From the NCBI RefSeq assembly GCF_016427565.1, contig NZ_JAELXT010000012.1, positions 1-64,000 on the forward strand: DNA of 64,000 bases. Direction: 5' to 3'. The notes under the pieces are model-generated. The model ran no database searches. It was not told the origin of the DNA and was given only the letters and a program-made list of their open reading frames with translations. The first letter of the stretch is position 1; every line of letters begins with the position of its first letter. Position numbers and translations under genes: made by a program. This stretch comes from Microvirga splendida (GTDB lineage: Bacteria > Pseudomonadota > Alphaproteobacteria > Rhizobiales > Beijerinckiaceae). This document shows positions 28,362-37,926 of the stretch, piece after piece.

Positions 28362-29957
28362 ATGAAACGACTTCCGAAAATTCTCCTATCCGCTGCCCTG
28401 GTTGCCACCATGGCAACCTCTTTTACTGCCGTTAAGGCAGCCACCCCGCCGGACACCCTGGTCCAGGCCTGGCAGATCGACGATATCATCACGCTCGATC
28501 CGGCCGAGGTGTTCGAGTTCACTGCCGCCGAACTCATGGGCAACACCTATGAGCGCCTGATCAACTACGATCCCAAGGACGTGTCGAAGATCTACGGCGA
28601 GGTAGCCGAGTCCTGGACCGTCTCTCCCGACGGCAAGACCTTCACCTTCAAGATCAAGCCCGGCAAGAAGTTCGCCTCGGGCAACCCGCTGACTGCCGAG
28701 GATGTCGTGTTCTCGCTCCAGCGCGCAGTTCTGCTCGACAAGTCCCCAGCCTTCATTCTCGGCCAGTTCGGCCTGACGAAGGACAACGTGAAGGACAAGA
28801 TCAAGCAGACCGGCCCCATGGAACTCACCATGGAAGTAGACAAGGCCTATGCCCCCACCTTTGTTCTCTATGCGCTGACGTCCACGGTTGCCTCCGTGGT
28901 CGACAAGAAGCTCGTGATGCAGAACGAGAAGGACGGCGACCTGGGTTATAATTGGCTCAAGACGCATTATGCCGGCTCCGGCCCGTTCTCGATCCGCGAC
29001 TGGAAGGCGAACGAGGTCGTCGTTCTCGAGCGCAACCCGAACTACGTGAAGCCGACTCCGCTCGCCCGCGTGATCGTCCGTCACATCAAGGAGACGGCCA
29101 CACAGCGCATCCTTCTCGAGAAGGGCGACGTCGACATGGCTCGCAACCTGAACCCTGAAGAACTCACGGCCGTTGCGAAGAATCCCGACATCGAGGTCGA
29201 GTCCGGTGCGAAGGGTGGCGTCTGGTATCTCGGCCTCAACCAGAAGAACCCGAACCTGGCGAAGCCCGAGGTCCGCAAGGCGCTCAAATATCTCGTGGAT
29301 TATTCGGCGATTGCCGACACGATCATGAAGAACAAGGGCGAGGTTCACCAGTCCTTCCTGCCGAAGGGCTTCCTCGGCTCGGTGTCCGACACGCCCTATA
29401 AGCTCGACGTAGCGAAGGCCAAGGAGCTTCTGGCCAAGGCCGGTCTGAAGGACGGCTTCACGGTCACCATGGACACCCGATCGACCGCCGAGGTGACAGG
29501 CATCGCGCAGGCACTGCAGCAGACTTTCGCTCAGGCCGGCGTGAAGCTCGAAATCATCCCGGGCGACGGCAAGCAGACCCTGACCAAGTACCGCGCCCGC
29601 CAGCACGACATCTATATCGGCCGCTGGGGCGCGGACTATCAGGACCCGAACACCAATGCCGATACCTTCGCGGCGAACGAGGACAACTCGGACGACGCCA
29701 AGGCGAAGCCGCTGGCCTGGCGCAATGCCTGGGATCCGGGCCCGCTGACGGCCAAGACCCGCGCCGCCGTGCTGGAGCGTGACAGCGAGAAGCGCGCTCA
29801 GATGTACAAGGAACTGCAGCAGTCGGTTCTCGATGACGGTCCGTTCGTGGTGTTCCTGCAGGAAATCGAGAACGTGGCCATGCGCAAGAATGTCGACGGC
29901 TTCATTCTCGGCCCGTCCTTCGACACCAACAGCTACGCTCAAGTCACGAAGAAATAA
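28362..29957 (+). CDS. Peptide ABC substrate-binding protein (SBP_5 family)
   Basis: 531 aa from the ATG at 28362 with AAGGGA upstream. A Sec signal peptide (MKRLPKILLSAALVATMATS to VKAA) precedes a mature SBP_5 fold, with LTAEDVVFSLQRA near residue 110 and WGADYQDPNTNADTF near 420. It works in the periplasm and starts a complete five-gene importer followed by a dipeptidase, so di-/oligopeptides are the likely ligand. The family also includes opine and nickel binders, so specificity is inferred. Confidence 0.93.
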   Translation: MKRLPKILLSAALVATMATSFTAVKAATPPDTLVQAWQIDDIITLDPAEVFEFTAAELMGNTYERLINYDPKDVSKIYGEVAESWTVSPDGKTFTFKIKPGKKFASGNPLTAEDVVFSLQRAVLLDKSPAFILGQFGLTKDNVKDKIKQTGPMELTMEVDKAYAPTFVLYALTSTVASVVDKKLVMQNEKDGDLGYNWLKTHYAGSGPFSIRDWKANEVVVLERNPNYVKPTPLARVIVRHIKETATQRILLEKGDVDMARNLNPEELTAVAKNPDIEVESGAKGGVWYLGLNQKNPNLAKPEVRKALKYLVDYSAIADTIMKNKGEVHQSFLPKGFLGSVSDTPYKLDVAKAKELLAKAGLKDGFTVTMDTRSTAEVTGIAQALQQTFAQAGVKLEIIPGDGKQTLTKYRARQHDIYIGRWGADYQDPNTNADTFAANEDNSDDAKAKPLAWRNAWDPGPLTAKTRAAVLERDSEKRAQMYKELQQSVLDDGPFVVFLQEIENVAMRKNVDGFILGPSFDTNSYAQVTKK

Positions 29958-29964
29958 TCTCTCG

Positions 29965-31020
29965 ATGACATCTTCAACCGCGATCGGAAGCGGAGGGCAC
30001 GATGCCCTCCGCTTCTACCTTACAAAGACCGTTCAGTTCATTGCCGTGCTGGCGACGACCCTCTTCGGGCTGGTTGCCGTCACCTTCTTCATCGGGCGCG
30101 TGGTCCCCATCGACCCCGTTATCGCCATCGTCGGCGACCGGGCCTCGCCGCAGGTTTATGAGCGCGTGCGCCAGGAACTCGGCCTCGACCTGCCGCTCCT
30201 GCAGCAATTCTGGATCTACCTGAAGAAGGCTGCGACAGGGGATTTTGGCAACTCGGTCCTCACCACCAATCCGGTGATGACGGACATTGCCAACGTCTTT
30301 CCCGCCACGCTGGAACTGGCGACGCTCGGCACCCTGATCGGTGTGGTGTTCGGCATTCCTCTTGGCATTCTCGCTGCGGTCAAGCGCGGCAGCCTGATCG
30401 ACCAGTTCGTGCGCCTGCTCGGCCTCGTCGGCTATTCGGTGCCGATCTTCTGGCTTGGCCTCATGGGCCTGCTGCTTTTCTACGCCAAGCTCGACTGGGT
30501 GGCGGGACCGGGCCGCCTCGACGTGACCTATTCCTATCTCTACACGCCAGTCACGAACATCGTGCTCCTCGACACGGCCATGCAGGGCCAGTGGGACGCG
30601 TTCTGGGACGCGCTCTGGCACATCATCCTGCCCGCCTCCCTGCTGGGCTATTTCTCGCTGGCCTATATCAGCCGCATGACGCGCTCGTTCATGCTCAACG
30701 AGCTGGCGCAGGAATACGTGATCGCAGCCCGCGTGAAGGGCCTGTCCGAGATGCGCGTGATCTGGCGCCATGCCTTGCGCAATGCCGCCGTACCCCTCGT
30801 GACCGTGATCGCGCTCTCCTACGCGAATCTGCTCGAAGGCTCCGTGCTCACCGAGACGGTCTTCGCATGGCCGGGGCTCGGCCAGTACATCACCAATTCC
30901 CTTCAGAATGCGGACATGAACGCAGTGCTCGGCGGAACCCTCGTGATCGGCGCCACCTTCGTGGTGCTCAATCTCGTGTCCGACCTGCTCTACCGCCTGC
31001 TCGATCCGAGGACCCGCTGA
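29965..31020 (+). CDS. Peptide ABC transporter permease, DppB type
   Basis: 351 aa from the ATG at 29965, 7 bp after the binding-protein stop. Six membrane segments, and the EAA-like loop NELAQEYVIAARVKGLSEMRVIWRHALRNA near residue 250, which contacts the ATPases. It forms the heteromeric channel with the next permease. The stop TGA overlaps the next ATG by one base (31020). Confidence 0.93.
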   Translation: MTSSTAIGSGGHDALRFYLTKTVQFIAVLATTLFGLVAVTFFIGRVVPIDPVIAIVGDRASPQVYERVRQELGLDLPLLQQFWIYLKKAATGDFGNSVLTTNPVMTDIANVFPATLELATLGTLIGVVFGIPLGILAAVKRGSLIDQFVRLLGLVGYSVPIFWLGLMGLLLFYAKLDWVAGPGRLDVTYSYLYTPVTNIVLLDTAMQGQWDAFWDALWHIILPASLLGYFSLAYISRMTRSFMLNELAQEYVIAARVKGLSEMRVIWRHALRNAAVPLVTVIALSYANLLEGSVLTETVFAWPGLGQYITNSLQNADMNAVLGGTLVIGATFVVLNLVSDLLYRLLDPRTR

Positions 31021-31952
31021 TGGCCGGAGCCCCTCCCTTCCCTCAACCGTCGGGCCTGCAGGCCTGGCTCCTTTCGGCTGAGCCGAATTCCCGCTGGCAG
31101 GCCCGCCTCGGCCGCGGCTATCTCGGCTGGCGTTCCTTCACGAAGAACCCGCTGGCGGTGCTGGGGCTTGCCATCGTCATCCTGCTGGTGCTCGTGGCCG
31201 CCTTCGCCGATTTCATCGCGCCCTACTCGCCCATCGTCGGCGGCGACCTGCGCACGGAACGCCTGCTGCCACCGAGCGAAACCTACTGGCTCGGCACGGA
31301 TGACCAGGCGCGCGATATCTTCTCGCGCATCATCTACGGCTCGCGCATCACGCTCTTCGTGGTGATCCTGGTGTCGATCATCGCAACGCCCGTCGGGCTT
31401 CTGGTCGGCACCGTCTCTGGCTATCTCGGCGGCTGGGTCGACACGGTCCTGATGCGGATCACGGACATCTTCCTGGCATTCCCGCGCCTCGTTCTGGCGC
31501 TTGCCTTCGTGGCAGCCTTGGGACCGGGCATCGAGAACGCCGTCATCGCCATCGCCATCACCTCCTGGCCGCCTTATGCGCGCATCGCCCGGGCCGAGAC
31601 CCTGATGATCCGCAACAGCGACTTCATCGCCGCCGTGAAGCTGCAGGGCGCATCGACACCCCGCATCATCATGGGTCATGTGGTGCCGCTCTGCGTCTCC
31701 TCGCTGATCGTGCGCGTGACCCTCGACATGGCGGGCATCATCCTGACCGCAGCGGGCCTCGGCTTCCTCGGCCTCGGCGCGCAGCCGCCGATGCCGGAAT
31801 GGGGCGCCATGGTGGCCACGGGCCGCAACTACCTCATCGATCAATGGTGGGTCGCCGCCATGCCGGGCATCGCCATCTTCGTGGTGAGCCTCGGCTTCAA
31901 CCTGCTCGGCGACGGCCTGCGCGACGTTCTCGATCCGAAGGCCGCCAAATGA
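31020..31952 (+). CDS. Peptide ABC transporter permease, DppC type
   Basis: 310 aa. The N-terminal OppC_N segment (WRSFTKNPLAVLGLAIVILLVL, near residue 40) and the EAA loop FIAAVKLQGASTPRIIMGHVVP near 205 are present. It ends in an ATGA overlap with the first ATPase. It pairs with the DppB-type permease. Confidence 0.93.
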   Translation: MAGAPPFPQPSGLQAWLLSAEPNSRWQARLGRGYLGWRSFTKNPLAVLGLAIVILLVLVAAFADFIAPYSPIVGGDLRTERLLPPSETYWLGTDDQARDIFSRIIYGSRITLFVVILVSIIATPVGLLVGTVSGYLGGWVDTVLMRITDIFLAFPRLVLALAFVAALGPGIENAVIAIAITSWPPYARIARAETLMIRNSDFIAAVKLQGASTPRIIMGHVVPLCVSSLIVRVTLDMAGIILTAAGLGFLGLGAQPPMPEWGAMVATGRNYLIDQWWVAAMPGIAIFVVSLGFNLLGDGLRDVLDPKAAK

Positions 31953-32785
31953 CGAAGCCGCTTCTCGACGTCGAAGACCTGCGCGTCCGCTTCCACCTGC
32001 GCACCGGGACGGTGGAAGCCGTGCGGGGCGTGTCGTTCCAGCTCGGCCGCGAGCGCCTCGGCATCGTGGGCGAGTCGGGCTCCGGCAAGTCGCAGACGGG
32101 CCGCGCCATCCTCGGCCTCACCCCGCCTCCCGGCGAGGTGACGGCGAAGCGCCTCGCCTTCGACGGCATCGACCTGCAGAAGGCCTCGAAGCGAACCCTG
32201 CGCGACCTTCGCGGCGGGCGGATCAGCATGGTGATGCAGGATCCGAAATACTCGCTGAACCCGGTCATGACCATCGGCGAGCAGATCATCGAGGCCTATC
32301 AGGCGCACAGGAAGGCCAGCAAGGCCGAGGCGCGCGACAGGGCCCTCGCCATGCTGGAAGCCGTGAAGATGCGCGATCCGACCCGCGTGTTCTCCCTCTA
32401 TCCGCACGAGGTTTCCGGCGGCATGGGGCAGCGCGCCATGATCGCCATGATGCTGGTCACCGATCCGGACCTTCTGATTGCCGACGAGCCGACCTCGGCG
32501 CTCGACGTGACGGTTTCGATGGAGGTGCTGCGCATCCTCGACGAGCTCGTCACCGAGCGCGGCATGGGCCTCATCTTCATCTCGCACGATCTCAAGCTCG
32601 TGTCCTCCTTCTGCGACCGGGTGCTGGTGATGTATGCCGGCCGCGTGGTCGAGGAGCTGGAGGCGAAGAACCTTCGCGACGCGCAGCATCCCTACACGCA
32701 GGGCCTCATGCGCTGCCTGCCGACGCTGGCGGACGACGTTCGCCCGCTCCCCACCCTGAACCGCGATCCCGCATGGGCATTGTGA
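31949..32785 (+). CDS. Peptide ABC transporter ATPase, DppD type
   Basis: 278 aa. Walker A GESGSGKSQTG near residue 40, signature SGGMGQR near 155 and Walker B LLIADEPTSALD near 173. The C-terminal oligopeptide tail is short (HPYTQGLMRCLPTL), about 50 residues less than E. coli DppD, so the Fe-S-type C-terminal extension found in some family members is absent. It starts inside the permease stop (ATGA) and stops 16 bp before the next ATPase. Confidence 0.93.
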   Translation: MTKPLLDVEDLRVRFHLRTGTVEAVRGVSFQLGRERLGIVGESGSGKSQTGRAILGLTPPPGEVTAKRLAFDGIDLQKASKRTLRDLRGGRISMVMQDPKYSLNPVMTIGEQIIEAYQAHRKASKAEARDRALAMLEAVKMRDPTRVFSLYPHEVSGGMGQRAMIAMMLVTDPDLLIADEPTSALDVTVSMEVLRILDELVTERGMGLIFISHDLKLVSSFCDRVLVMYAGRVVEELEAKNLRDAQHPYTQGLMRCLPTLADDVRPLPTLNRDPAWAL

Positions 32786-32801
32786 CCTGGGCGATGTAAC
32801 G

Positions 32802-33581
32802 ATGCTCGATATTCAAAACCTCAAAGTCGTGTTCGGCACCGGCCGCCTTCGGGTCGAGGCCGTCAAGAACGTCAGCTTTCACGTTGAGCAGGGCGCGGCC
32901 TACGGCCTCGTGGGCGAATCCGGCTCCGGCAAGTCGACGGTGCTGCGCGCCATCTGCGGCCTTGCGCCGATCACCGGCGGGCGCGTCACTGTGAATGGAG
33001 AGGCCGTCACGTCGCCGCGCAGCAAGGCGTTCTATCGCACGGTGCAGATGGTGTTCCAGGACCCCTACGCCTCACTGCATCCGCGCCACACGGTGGACAG
33101 CACCCTCTCCGAGCCGCTCGCGATCCATGGCGAGAAGGATGCGGAATCGCGCATCCTGCAGGCCCTGCGCGAGGTGGGCCTCGGCCCGTCCTTCCGCTTC
33201 CGCTACCCGCACCAGCTCTCGGGCGGCCAGCGCCAGCGCATCGCCATTGCCCGCGCGCTGATCCTGCGCCCGAAGGTGCTGCTCCTCGACGAGCCGACCT
33301 CGGCGCTCGATGCCTCAGTGCAGGCCGAGATCCTGAACCTGCTCGACGACCTTCGCCGTCGCCTGGGGCTCACCTATATTCTGGTCAGCCACGATCTCGC
33401 GGTCGTGGCGCATCTGTGCGAGCGTTTGCTTGTGATGCAGCACGGCGAAGCCGTGGAGGAGACCACGGCCGCTGCCCTGCGCTCCGGTGCGGCCTCGAAC
33501 GAGTACACGCAGTCCCTGATTCAGGCGAGCCAGGGCTTCACGCGCGCTGCGCCGCAACCGGCCCAGGCTCCCGCCGCTTAA
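32802..33581 (+). CDS. Peptide ABC transporter ATPase, DppF type
   Basis: 259 aa. Walker A GESGSGKST near residue 38, signature LSGGQRQR near 142, Walker B VLLLDEPTSALD near 162 and the H-loop LVSHDLAVVAHL. It is the second ATPase of the heterodimeric motor. The tail (ANEYTQSLIQA) is short. The gene ends 37 bp before the dipeptidase gene. Confidence 0.93.
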   Translation: MLDIQNLKVVFGTGRLRVEAVKNVSFHVEQGAAYGLVGESGSGKSTVLRAICGLAPITGGRVTVNGEAVTSPRSKAFYRTVQMVFQDPYASLHPRHTVDSTLSEPLAIHGEKDAESRILQALREVGLGPSFRFRYPHQLSGGQRQRIAIARALILRPKVLLLDEPTSALDASVQAEILNLLDDLRRRLGLTYILVSHDLAVVAHLCERLLVMQHGEAVEETTAAALRSGAASNEYTQSLIQASQGFTRAAPQPAQAPAA

Positions 33582-33618
33582 GCACGTTTCTTCCACCAAC
33601 CCTTTTTGATGTGAACCG

Positions 33619-34686
33619 ATGTCCCGCTCTTCTCTGATGCCTGTCTTCGATGGTCACAACGACGTGCTGCTCCGCCTGATGCGCGGCAAGATCCAGCCCG
33701 AGCAGGCTTTTCTCGAGGGAGACAATATCGGCCACCTCGACTGGCCACGCATGAGGGAAGGCGGCTTCGTCGGCGGCTTCTTCGCCGTCTACGTGCCGTC
33801 CGAGAGCGTCGGCATTGATGTGGATGAGCTGATGACTCATGCGCAATACGACGTGCCCCTCCCCTCGCAGCTCGCGCTCCCGACAAGCCAGCAGGTAACG
33901 GTGCACATGGCCTCGCTGCTGATACGCATCGAGCGCGCCTCGAAAGGCGAGGTGAAGATCTGCCGCACGGCCGCCGACATCCGCCACTGCATCGATGCGG
34001 GCAAGCTCGCGGCAATCCTGCATATCGAGGGCGCGGAAGGGATCGACCCCGACCTGTACATGCTCGATGTGCTCTACGAGAGCGGCCTGCGCTCCATCGG
34101 ACCGGTCTGGAGCCGCCCGAATATTTTCGGCCACGGCGTGCCGTTCCGCTATCCCTCGACGCCCGATACGGGCCCCGGCCTCACGGATCGCGGCATCGAG
34201 CTGGTGCGCGCCTGCAACCGCCTGAGGATCATGATCGATCTCTCCCACCTGAACGAGAAGGGCTTCTGGGACGTGGCGCGGCTATCCGACGCGCCGCTCG
34301 TGGCTACCCACTCCAATGCCTGGGAGATCTGCCGGCATTCGCGCAACCTCACGGACAAGCAGCTCGGCGCCATCCGCGAGAGCCGCGGCATGGTGGGTGT
34401 GAACTTCGCCACCTCGTTCATCCGCCCCGATGGCATGCGCAGCGAAGATACGCCCCTTGAGGAGATGATCCGCCACATGGATCACCTGATCGAGCATGTT
34501 GGCGTGGACGGCGTGGGCCTGGGCTCCGACTTCGACGGCGCGACGATTCCTGCCGAGATCGGCGACGTGCGCGGCCTGCCCCGCCTCGTCGACGCCATGC
34601 GCCGCCACGGCTACGACGAAGCGACCCTGCGCAAGCTCTGCTACGAGAACTGGATCAACGTCCTGGAGCGCACCTGGGGGCGGTGA
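33619..34686 (+). CDS. Membrane dipeptidase (M19 renal dipeptidase family)
   Basis: 355 aa. The zinc ligands are visible: His-x-Asp in VFDGHND near residue 10, Glu in HIEGAEG near 137, and the later His residues in IDLSHLN and ATHSNAW. The C-terminal GLGSDFDGA is typical. No signal peptide, so it is cytosolic in this bacterium. It would hydrolyse dipeptides brought in by the five upstream genes, a common arrangement in rhizobia. The stop overlaps the next start (GTGA). Confidence 0.93.
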   Translation: MSRSSLMPVFDGHNDVLLRLMRGKIQPEQAFLEGDNIGHLDWPRMREGGFVGGFFAVYVPSESVGIDVDELMTHAQYDVPLPSQLALPTSQQVTVHMASLLIRIERASKGEVKICRTAADIRHCIDAGKLAAILHIEGAEGIDPDLYMLDVLYESGLRSIGPVWSRPNIFGHGVPFRYPSTPDTGPGLTDRGIELVRACNRLRIMIDLSHLNEKGFWDVARLSDAPLVATHSNAWEICRHSRNLTDKQLGAIRESRGMVGVNFATSFIRPDGMRSEDTPLEEMIRHMDHLIEHVGVDGVGLGSDFDGATIPAEIGDVRGLPRLVDAMRRHGYDEATLRKLCYENWINVLERTWGR

Positions 34687-35021
34687 GTCCGGCAGCTCAA
34701 ATGGGAACAATCAGCTACCTTCTGAGCACCCATCCCCTGATCGGGCGCTGGCGGTCGGATGAGGATGACGCTCGTTCCGAATACGTGATCTCGGCAGTAC
34801 CTGAAGGCCTCAAAGTCACCGGCCGCGACTTTATCGATGACGAGGAGTTTCACATTTCAAATGTGAAATGGACCGACGATAGTGTTGATTTTGATACTTA
34901 TATGCCATCGACAGGCCGGCGAGGACATCTTGCTCTAAAGATCACTGGGTCTTCTCATGGAGCGACACTGACCTACACGTTCATAGATACGTGCCCTGCA
35001 TACAGACTTAATGAAGGGTGA
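34683..35021 (+). CDS. Hypothetical small protein, lipocalin-like strand pattern
   Basis: 112 aa from a GTG overlapping the dipeptidase stop (GTGA); an ATG at 34701 is also possible (106 aa). No ribosome site is obvious for either. The sequence starts LIGRWRSDEDDARSEY and alternates short strands and turns, as in the small beta-barrel family of lipocalin-like domains; I cannot assign a family. The base composition of the second half is lower in GC than neighbours. A 21-bp near-perfect palindrome (34848-34868) lies inside. It might be an accessory of the dipeptide operon or a recent arrival. Confidence 0.55.
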   Translation: MSPAAQMGTISYLLSTHPLIGRWRSDEDDARSEYVISAVPEGLKVTGRDFIDDEEFHISNVKWTDDSVDFDTYMPSTGRRGHLALKITGSSHGATLTYTFIDTCPAYRLNEG

Positions 35022-35063
35022 TCCTTAGCGCCTCAACCCTTCATCAAGTGTGTCACCTTTCCT

Positions 35064-35903
35064 CTACCGCTCCGCCTTCGAGGTCAGCGCGAACACGCTC
35101 GCGATGCCGCCGACACCGAGCATGAGCAGCAGGCTCACCGCATTGATCGCCGGCGATGCGCCCTCGCGCATCTGGCCGTACATGGTGATCGGCAGCGGCG
35201 ACTCGGAGCCCACGAGCATCAGGGTCGTGTTGAAGTTCTCGAAGGACATCAACAGCGCCACGAGGCCGGCGCCGATGAGCGCGGGGCTTAAGAAAGGCAG
35301 CGTGACGGTTCTCAAGACTCTTGCGCGGCTGGCACCGAGATCGAAGGCGGCTTCCTCCAGCGAACGATCGAACTTGCGCAGGCGCGCGGCGATGATGAGC
35401 GTCGCGATGGTGAGGATGAACGAGAGTTGGCCCAGCACCACCAGCGGCAGGCCGGGGCGCAGGAAATCGAGATCGGTCTGAAGCCAGTCCTCGAGCCCGT
35501 TCGCCATGCGTGAGAAGAAGGCTAGGATCGAGATGCCGAGCACCACGCCGGGAATGACCAGGGGCCAGAGCATCATCATGGCCACGAACGTCTTGCCGCG
35601 AAACTCGGCGCGCTCCAGCACCCAGGCGTTGACCGTGCCGAGCAGCACGGCCAGCAGCGCCACCGGAATGGCGACCCTGAAGCTGTTGCCGATGCTATCG
35701 AGCCAGATCGGGTCCACCAGCACGCCGGGTTTGCCGGTGACCGCGCCGGAGCCGGTGAACCATTCCAGCGTGAAGCCGCGCCAGGGCGGCGACGGGAACG
35801 GGCTCGCGTTGAAGGCGAAGATCGCCACGACGAGAAGCGGCGCGAACAGGAAGAGGTAGAACGCCGCGATATAGAGCTTCCAGGCAAGGGACAGACGGTT
35901 CAT
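35064..35903 (-). CDS. Polyamine-type ABC transporter permease, PotC type
   Basis: 279 aa from the ATG at 35901-35903. Six predicted membrane segments; the EAA loop is SLEEAAFDLGASRARVLRTVTLPFLSPAL near residue 175. It starts 5 bp after the PotB-type permease. The ABC set (binding protein, ATPase, two permeases) is in the usual gene order, so putrescine/spermidine or a related ligand is inferred. Confidence 0.92.
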   Translation of the reverse strand: MNRLSLAWKLYIAAFYLFLFAPLLVVAIFAFNASPFPSPPWRGFTLEWFTGSGAVTGKPGVLVDPIWLDSIGNSFRVAIPVALLAVLLGTVNAWVLERAEFRGKTFVAMMMLWPLVIPGVVLGISILAFFSRMANGLEDWLQTDLDFLRPGLPLVVLGQLSFILTIATLIIAARLRKFDRSLEEAAFDLGASRARVLRTVTLPFLSPALIGAGLVALLMSFENFNTTLMLVGSESPLPITMYGQMREGASPAINAVSLLLMLGVGGIASVFALTSKAER

Positions 35904-35908
35904 GGCGC

Positions 35909-36778
35909 CTAAGCCTGTTTCAGGGTGGTGCCGAGGCTCTGGCCGGTGAGGCGCAGGCCCAGCCACACGATGGCGGAGGACAAGAGCAGGAGCAGCATGC
36001 CGAAGGCCGCACCCTGGGGCCAGTTGAAGCGCGTGATGAACTGCGCGTAGATTTGCTCGGTGAACCACAGGCCGTTCTTTCCGCCAAGGAGCACCGGCGT
36101 CGCGAAGTTGCCGATGGTGAGCATGAACACGATGATCGAGCCTGCCACGATGCCGGGCATGGCGTGGGGAATGACGATGCGGCGCAGAACGGTCCAGCGG
36201 CTGCCGCCGAGATCGTAGCCGGCCTCGACGATGGCGGGCTCCAGGCTCTCCAGGGCATTGGCGAGCGGCACGATCATGAACAGCAATCCGCCATAGACGA
36301 GGCCGAGGATGACCGCGCCGTCGTTGTAGAGGAACTCGACCCGCTGCTCGGTGAGTCCTGTCGCCAGGAGCACGTAGGAGATCACGCCGGTCTCGCGCAG
36401 CAGGATCATCCAACCGAGCGTGCGCACCAGTTCCGACACCCAGAACGGCAGCAGGCAGAGCAGGAGCAGCATGGCCTTGAGGCGGCCCTGCGCCACGCGG
36501 GCGATGTAAAGCGCGATGGGAAAGGCGAGCACCAGGGTGAGCGCCGTCACCAGGATCGACATGAATGCCGTGCGCGCGAAGGTGCGCCAGTAGAGCGGCT
36601 CGGTGAAGAACTCGAGGTAGTTGCCGAGCCCGAAGGCATAGACCCGCGGCGCTACGCGCTCGCTGAAGGAGAGGACGAGGATCTCCACATGCGGCAGCAC
36701 GATGAGCAGCCCGAGCCATAGAACGGCAGGGGCGAGCAACAGGAAGAGCGTGAGGCGCTGCGCCGGCTTTGCGGTCAT
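35909..36778 (-). CDS. Polyamine-type ABC transporter permease, PotB type
   Basis: 289 aa. Six hydrophobic segments with the EAA loop ESLEPAIVEAGYDLGGSRWTVLRRIVIPH around residue 190. It overlaps the ATPase stop by 4 nt (ATGA at 36775-36778). It is the first of two permeases. Confidence 0.92.
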   Translation of the reverse strand: MTAKPAQRLTLFLLLAPAVLWLGLLIVLPHVEILVLSFSERVAPRVYAFGLGNYLEFFTEPLYWRTFARTAFMSILVTALTLVLAFPIALYIARVAQGRLKAMLLLLCLLPFWVSELVRTLGWMILLRETGVISYVLLATGLTEQRVEFLYNDGAVILGLVYGGLLFMIVPLANALESLEPAIVEAGYDLGGSRWTVLRRIVIPHAMPGIVAGSIIVFMLTIGNFATPVLLGGKNGLWFTEQIYAQFITRFNWPQGAAFGMLLLLLSSAIVWLGLRLTGQSLGTTLKQA

Positions 36779-37857
36779 GCGGCGAAGACCTTCATGGCAT
36801 CCGCCGTCCAGCCCAGATGCACCGGCGCGCCGACATGGATGCCGGCGAGCGGGCCTGCCTGGGGCAGCACGGCCCGTACCGGCTGCTCGAAACCGGCGGT
36901 GTCGATCAGCAGGCTCGAAGCGGCCCCGTCGAAGAGCACGGCCGAGACCCGGCCCTCGAAGCGGTTGGGCAGGGTGCTCAAGGATGCGGGATCCTGCGCC
37001 AGCGCCACGGCCTCGGGACGCACGAAGGCGAGCGCCCCACTGGCGGCCCTGCCCTGCCCCTGCACCACCGCACCGGAAGGCAGCCGCACCGCGATGGCGC
37101 CACCGGAGGCGGGCGCCGCCTCGCCCTGCCAGCGGTTCGTCTCGCCGACGAAGCTCGCCACGAAGGGCGTTTCGGGATTGTGATAAAGCTCGCGCGGGCT
37201 TCCCACCTGCTCGAACCGGCCCTGGTTCATCACGGCGATGCGGTCGGACATGACGAGGGCCTCGGACTGGTCATGCGTGATGTAGGCGAAGGTAGTGTTG
37301 AACGTGCCCTGCAGCTGCTTCAACTCGATCTTCATGTGCTCGCGCAGCTTGAGATCGAGCGCGCCGAGGGGCTCGTCGAGCAGCACGAGGGTGGGCTCCA
37401 GCACGAGGCAGCGGGCAATCGCCACGCGCTGGCGCTGACCGCCGGAGAGCGCCGTCACACGGCGCTCTCCGAACCCTTTGAGACCCACGCGATCCAGCAT
37501 GCGGCTCGCGCGCTCCTCGGCTTCCGCGCGGGAGACGCCGCGGCAGGTGAGCCCATAGGCCACGTTCTCGCCGACGCTCATCATGGGGAAGAGCGCGAGG
37601 CTCTGGAACACCATGTTGACCGGGCGCTTGTTGGCCGGAACGCCGAGCATCGACTGACCGCGGATGCGGATGTCTCCGCTCGTCGGATGCTCGAAGCCCG
37701 CGATCATGCGCATCAGGGTGGTCTTGCCGCAGCCGGAGGGGCCGAGGATCGAGAAGAACTCGCCGGGAGCCACGCTGAAGCTCACGTCATCGACGGCGGC
37801 GTGAGCACCGAAGCGCTTGGTGACGTTGACGATGTCGAGATCGGTCGAAGAGGCCAT
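36775..37857 (-). CDS. Polyamine-type ABC transporter ATPase, PotA type
   Basis: 360 aa from the ATG at 37855-37857; an upstream in-frame ATG would add a Pro/His-rich stretch that overlaps the binding-protein region and is unlikely. Walker A GPSGCGKTT near residue 40, signature LSGGQRQR, Walker B LVLLDEPLGALD near 162. The C-terminal 120 residues form a TOBE domain (EGRVSAVLFDGAASSLLI). It is typical for PotA/CysA-type ATPases. Confidence 0.93.
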   Translation of the reverse strand: MASSTDLDIVNVTKRFGAHAAVDDVSFSVAPGEFFSILGPSGCGKTTLMRMIAGFEHPTSGDIRIRGQSMLGVPANKRPVNMVFQSLALFPMMSVGENVAYGLTCRGVSRAEAEERASRMLDRVGLKGFGERRVTALSGGQRQRVAIARCLVLEPTLVLLDEPLGALDLKLREHMKIELKQLQGTFNTTFAYITHDQSEALVMSDRIAVMNQGRFEQVGSPRELYHNPETPFVASFVGETNRWQGEAAPASGGAIAVRLPSGAVVQGQGRAASGALAFVRPEAVALAQDPASLSTLPNRFEGRVSAVLFDGAASSLLIDTAGFEQPVRAVLPQAGPLAGIHVGAPVHLGWTADAMKVFAA

Positions 37858-37926
37858 GACGCTGCCGATACAAAAGTGTCGTCCCCCGGCGTGAGCCGGG
37901 GGACGGTGAGACATGACGATGGGTTC

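Noticed and set aside
36775-37914. Longer start for the PotA-type ATPase
   Set aside because: The extra 19 residues (Pro/His rich) overlap the upstream leader and are unlike the family; the ATG at 37855-37857 fits.
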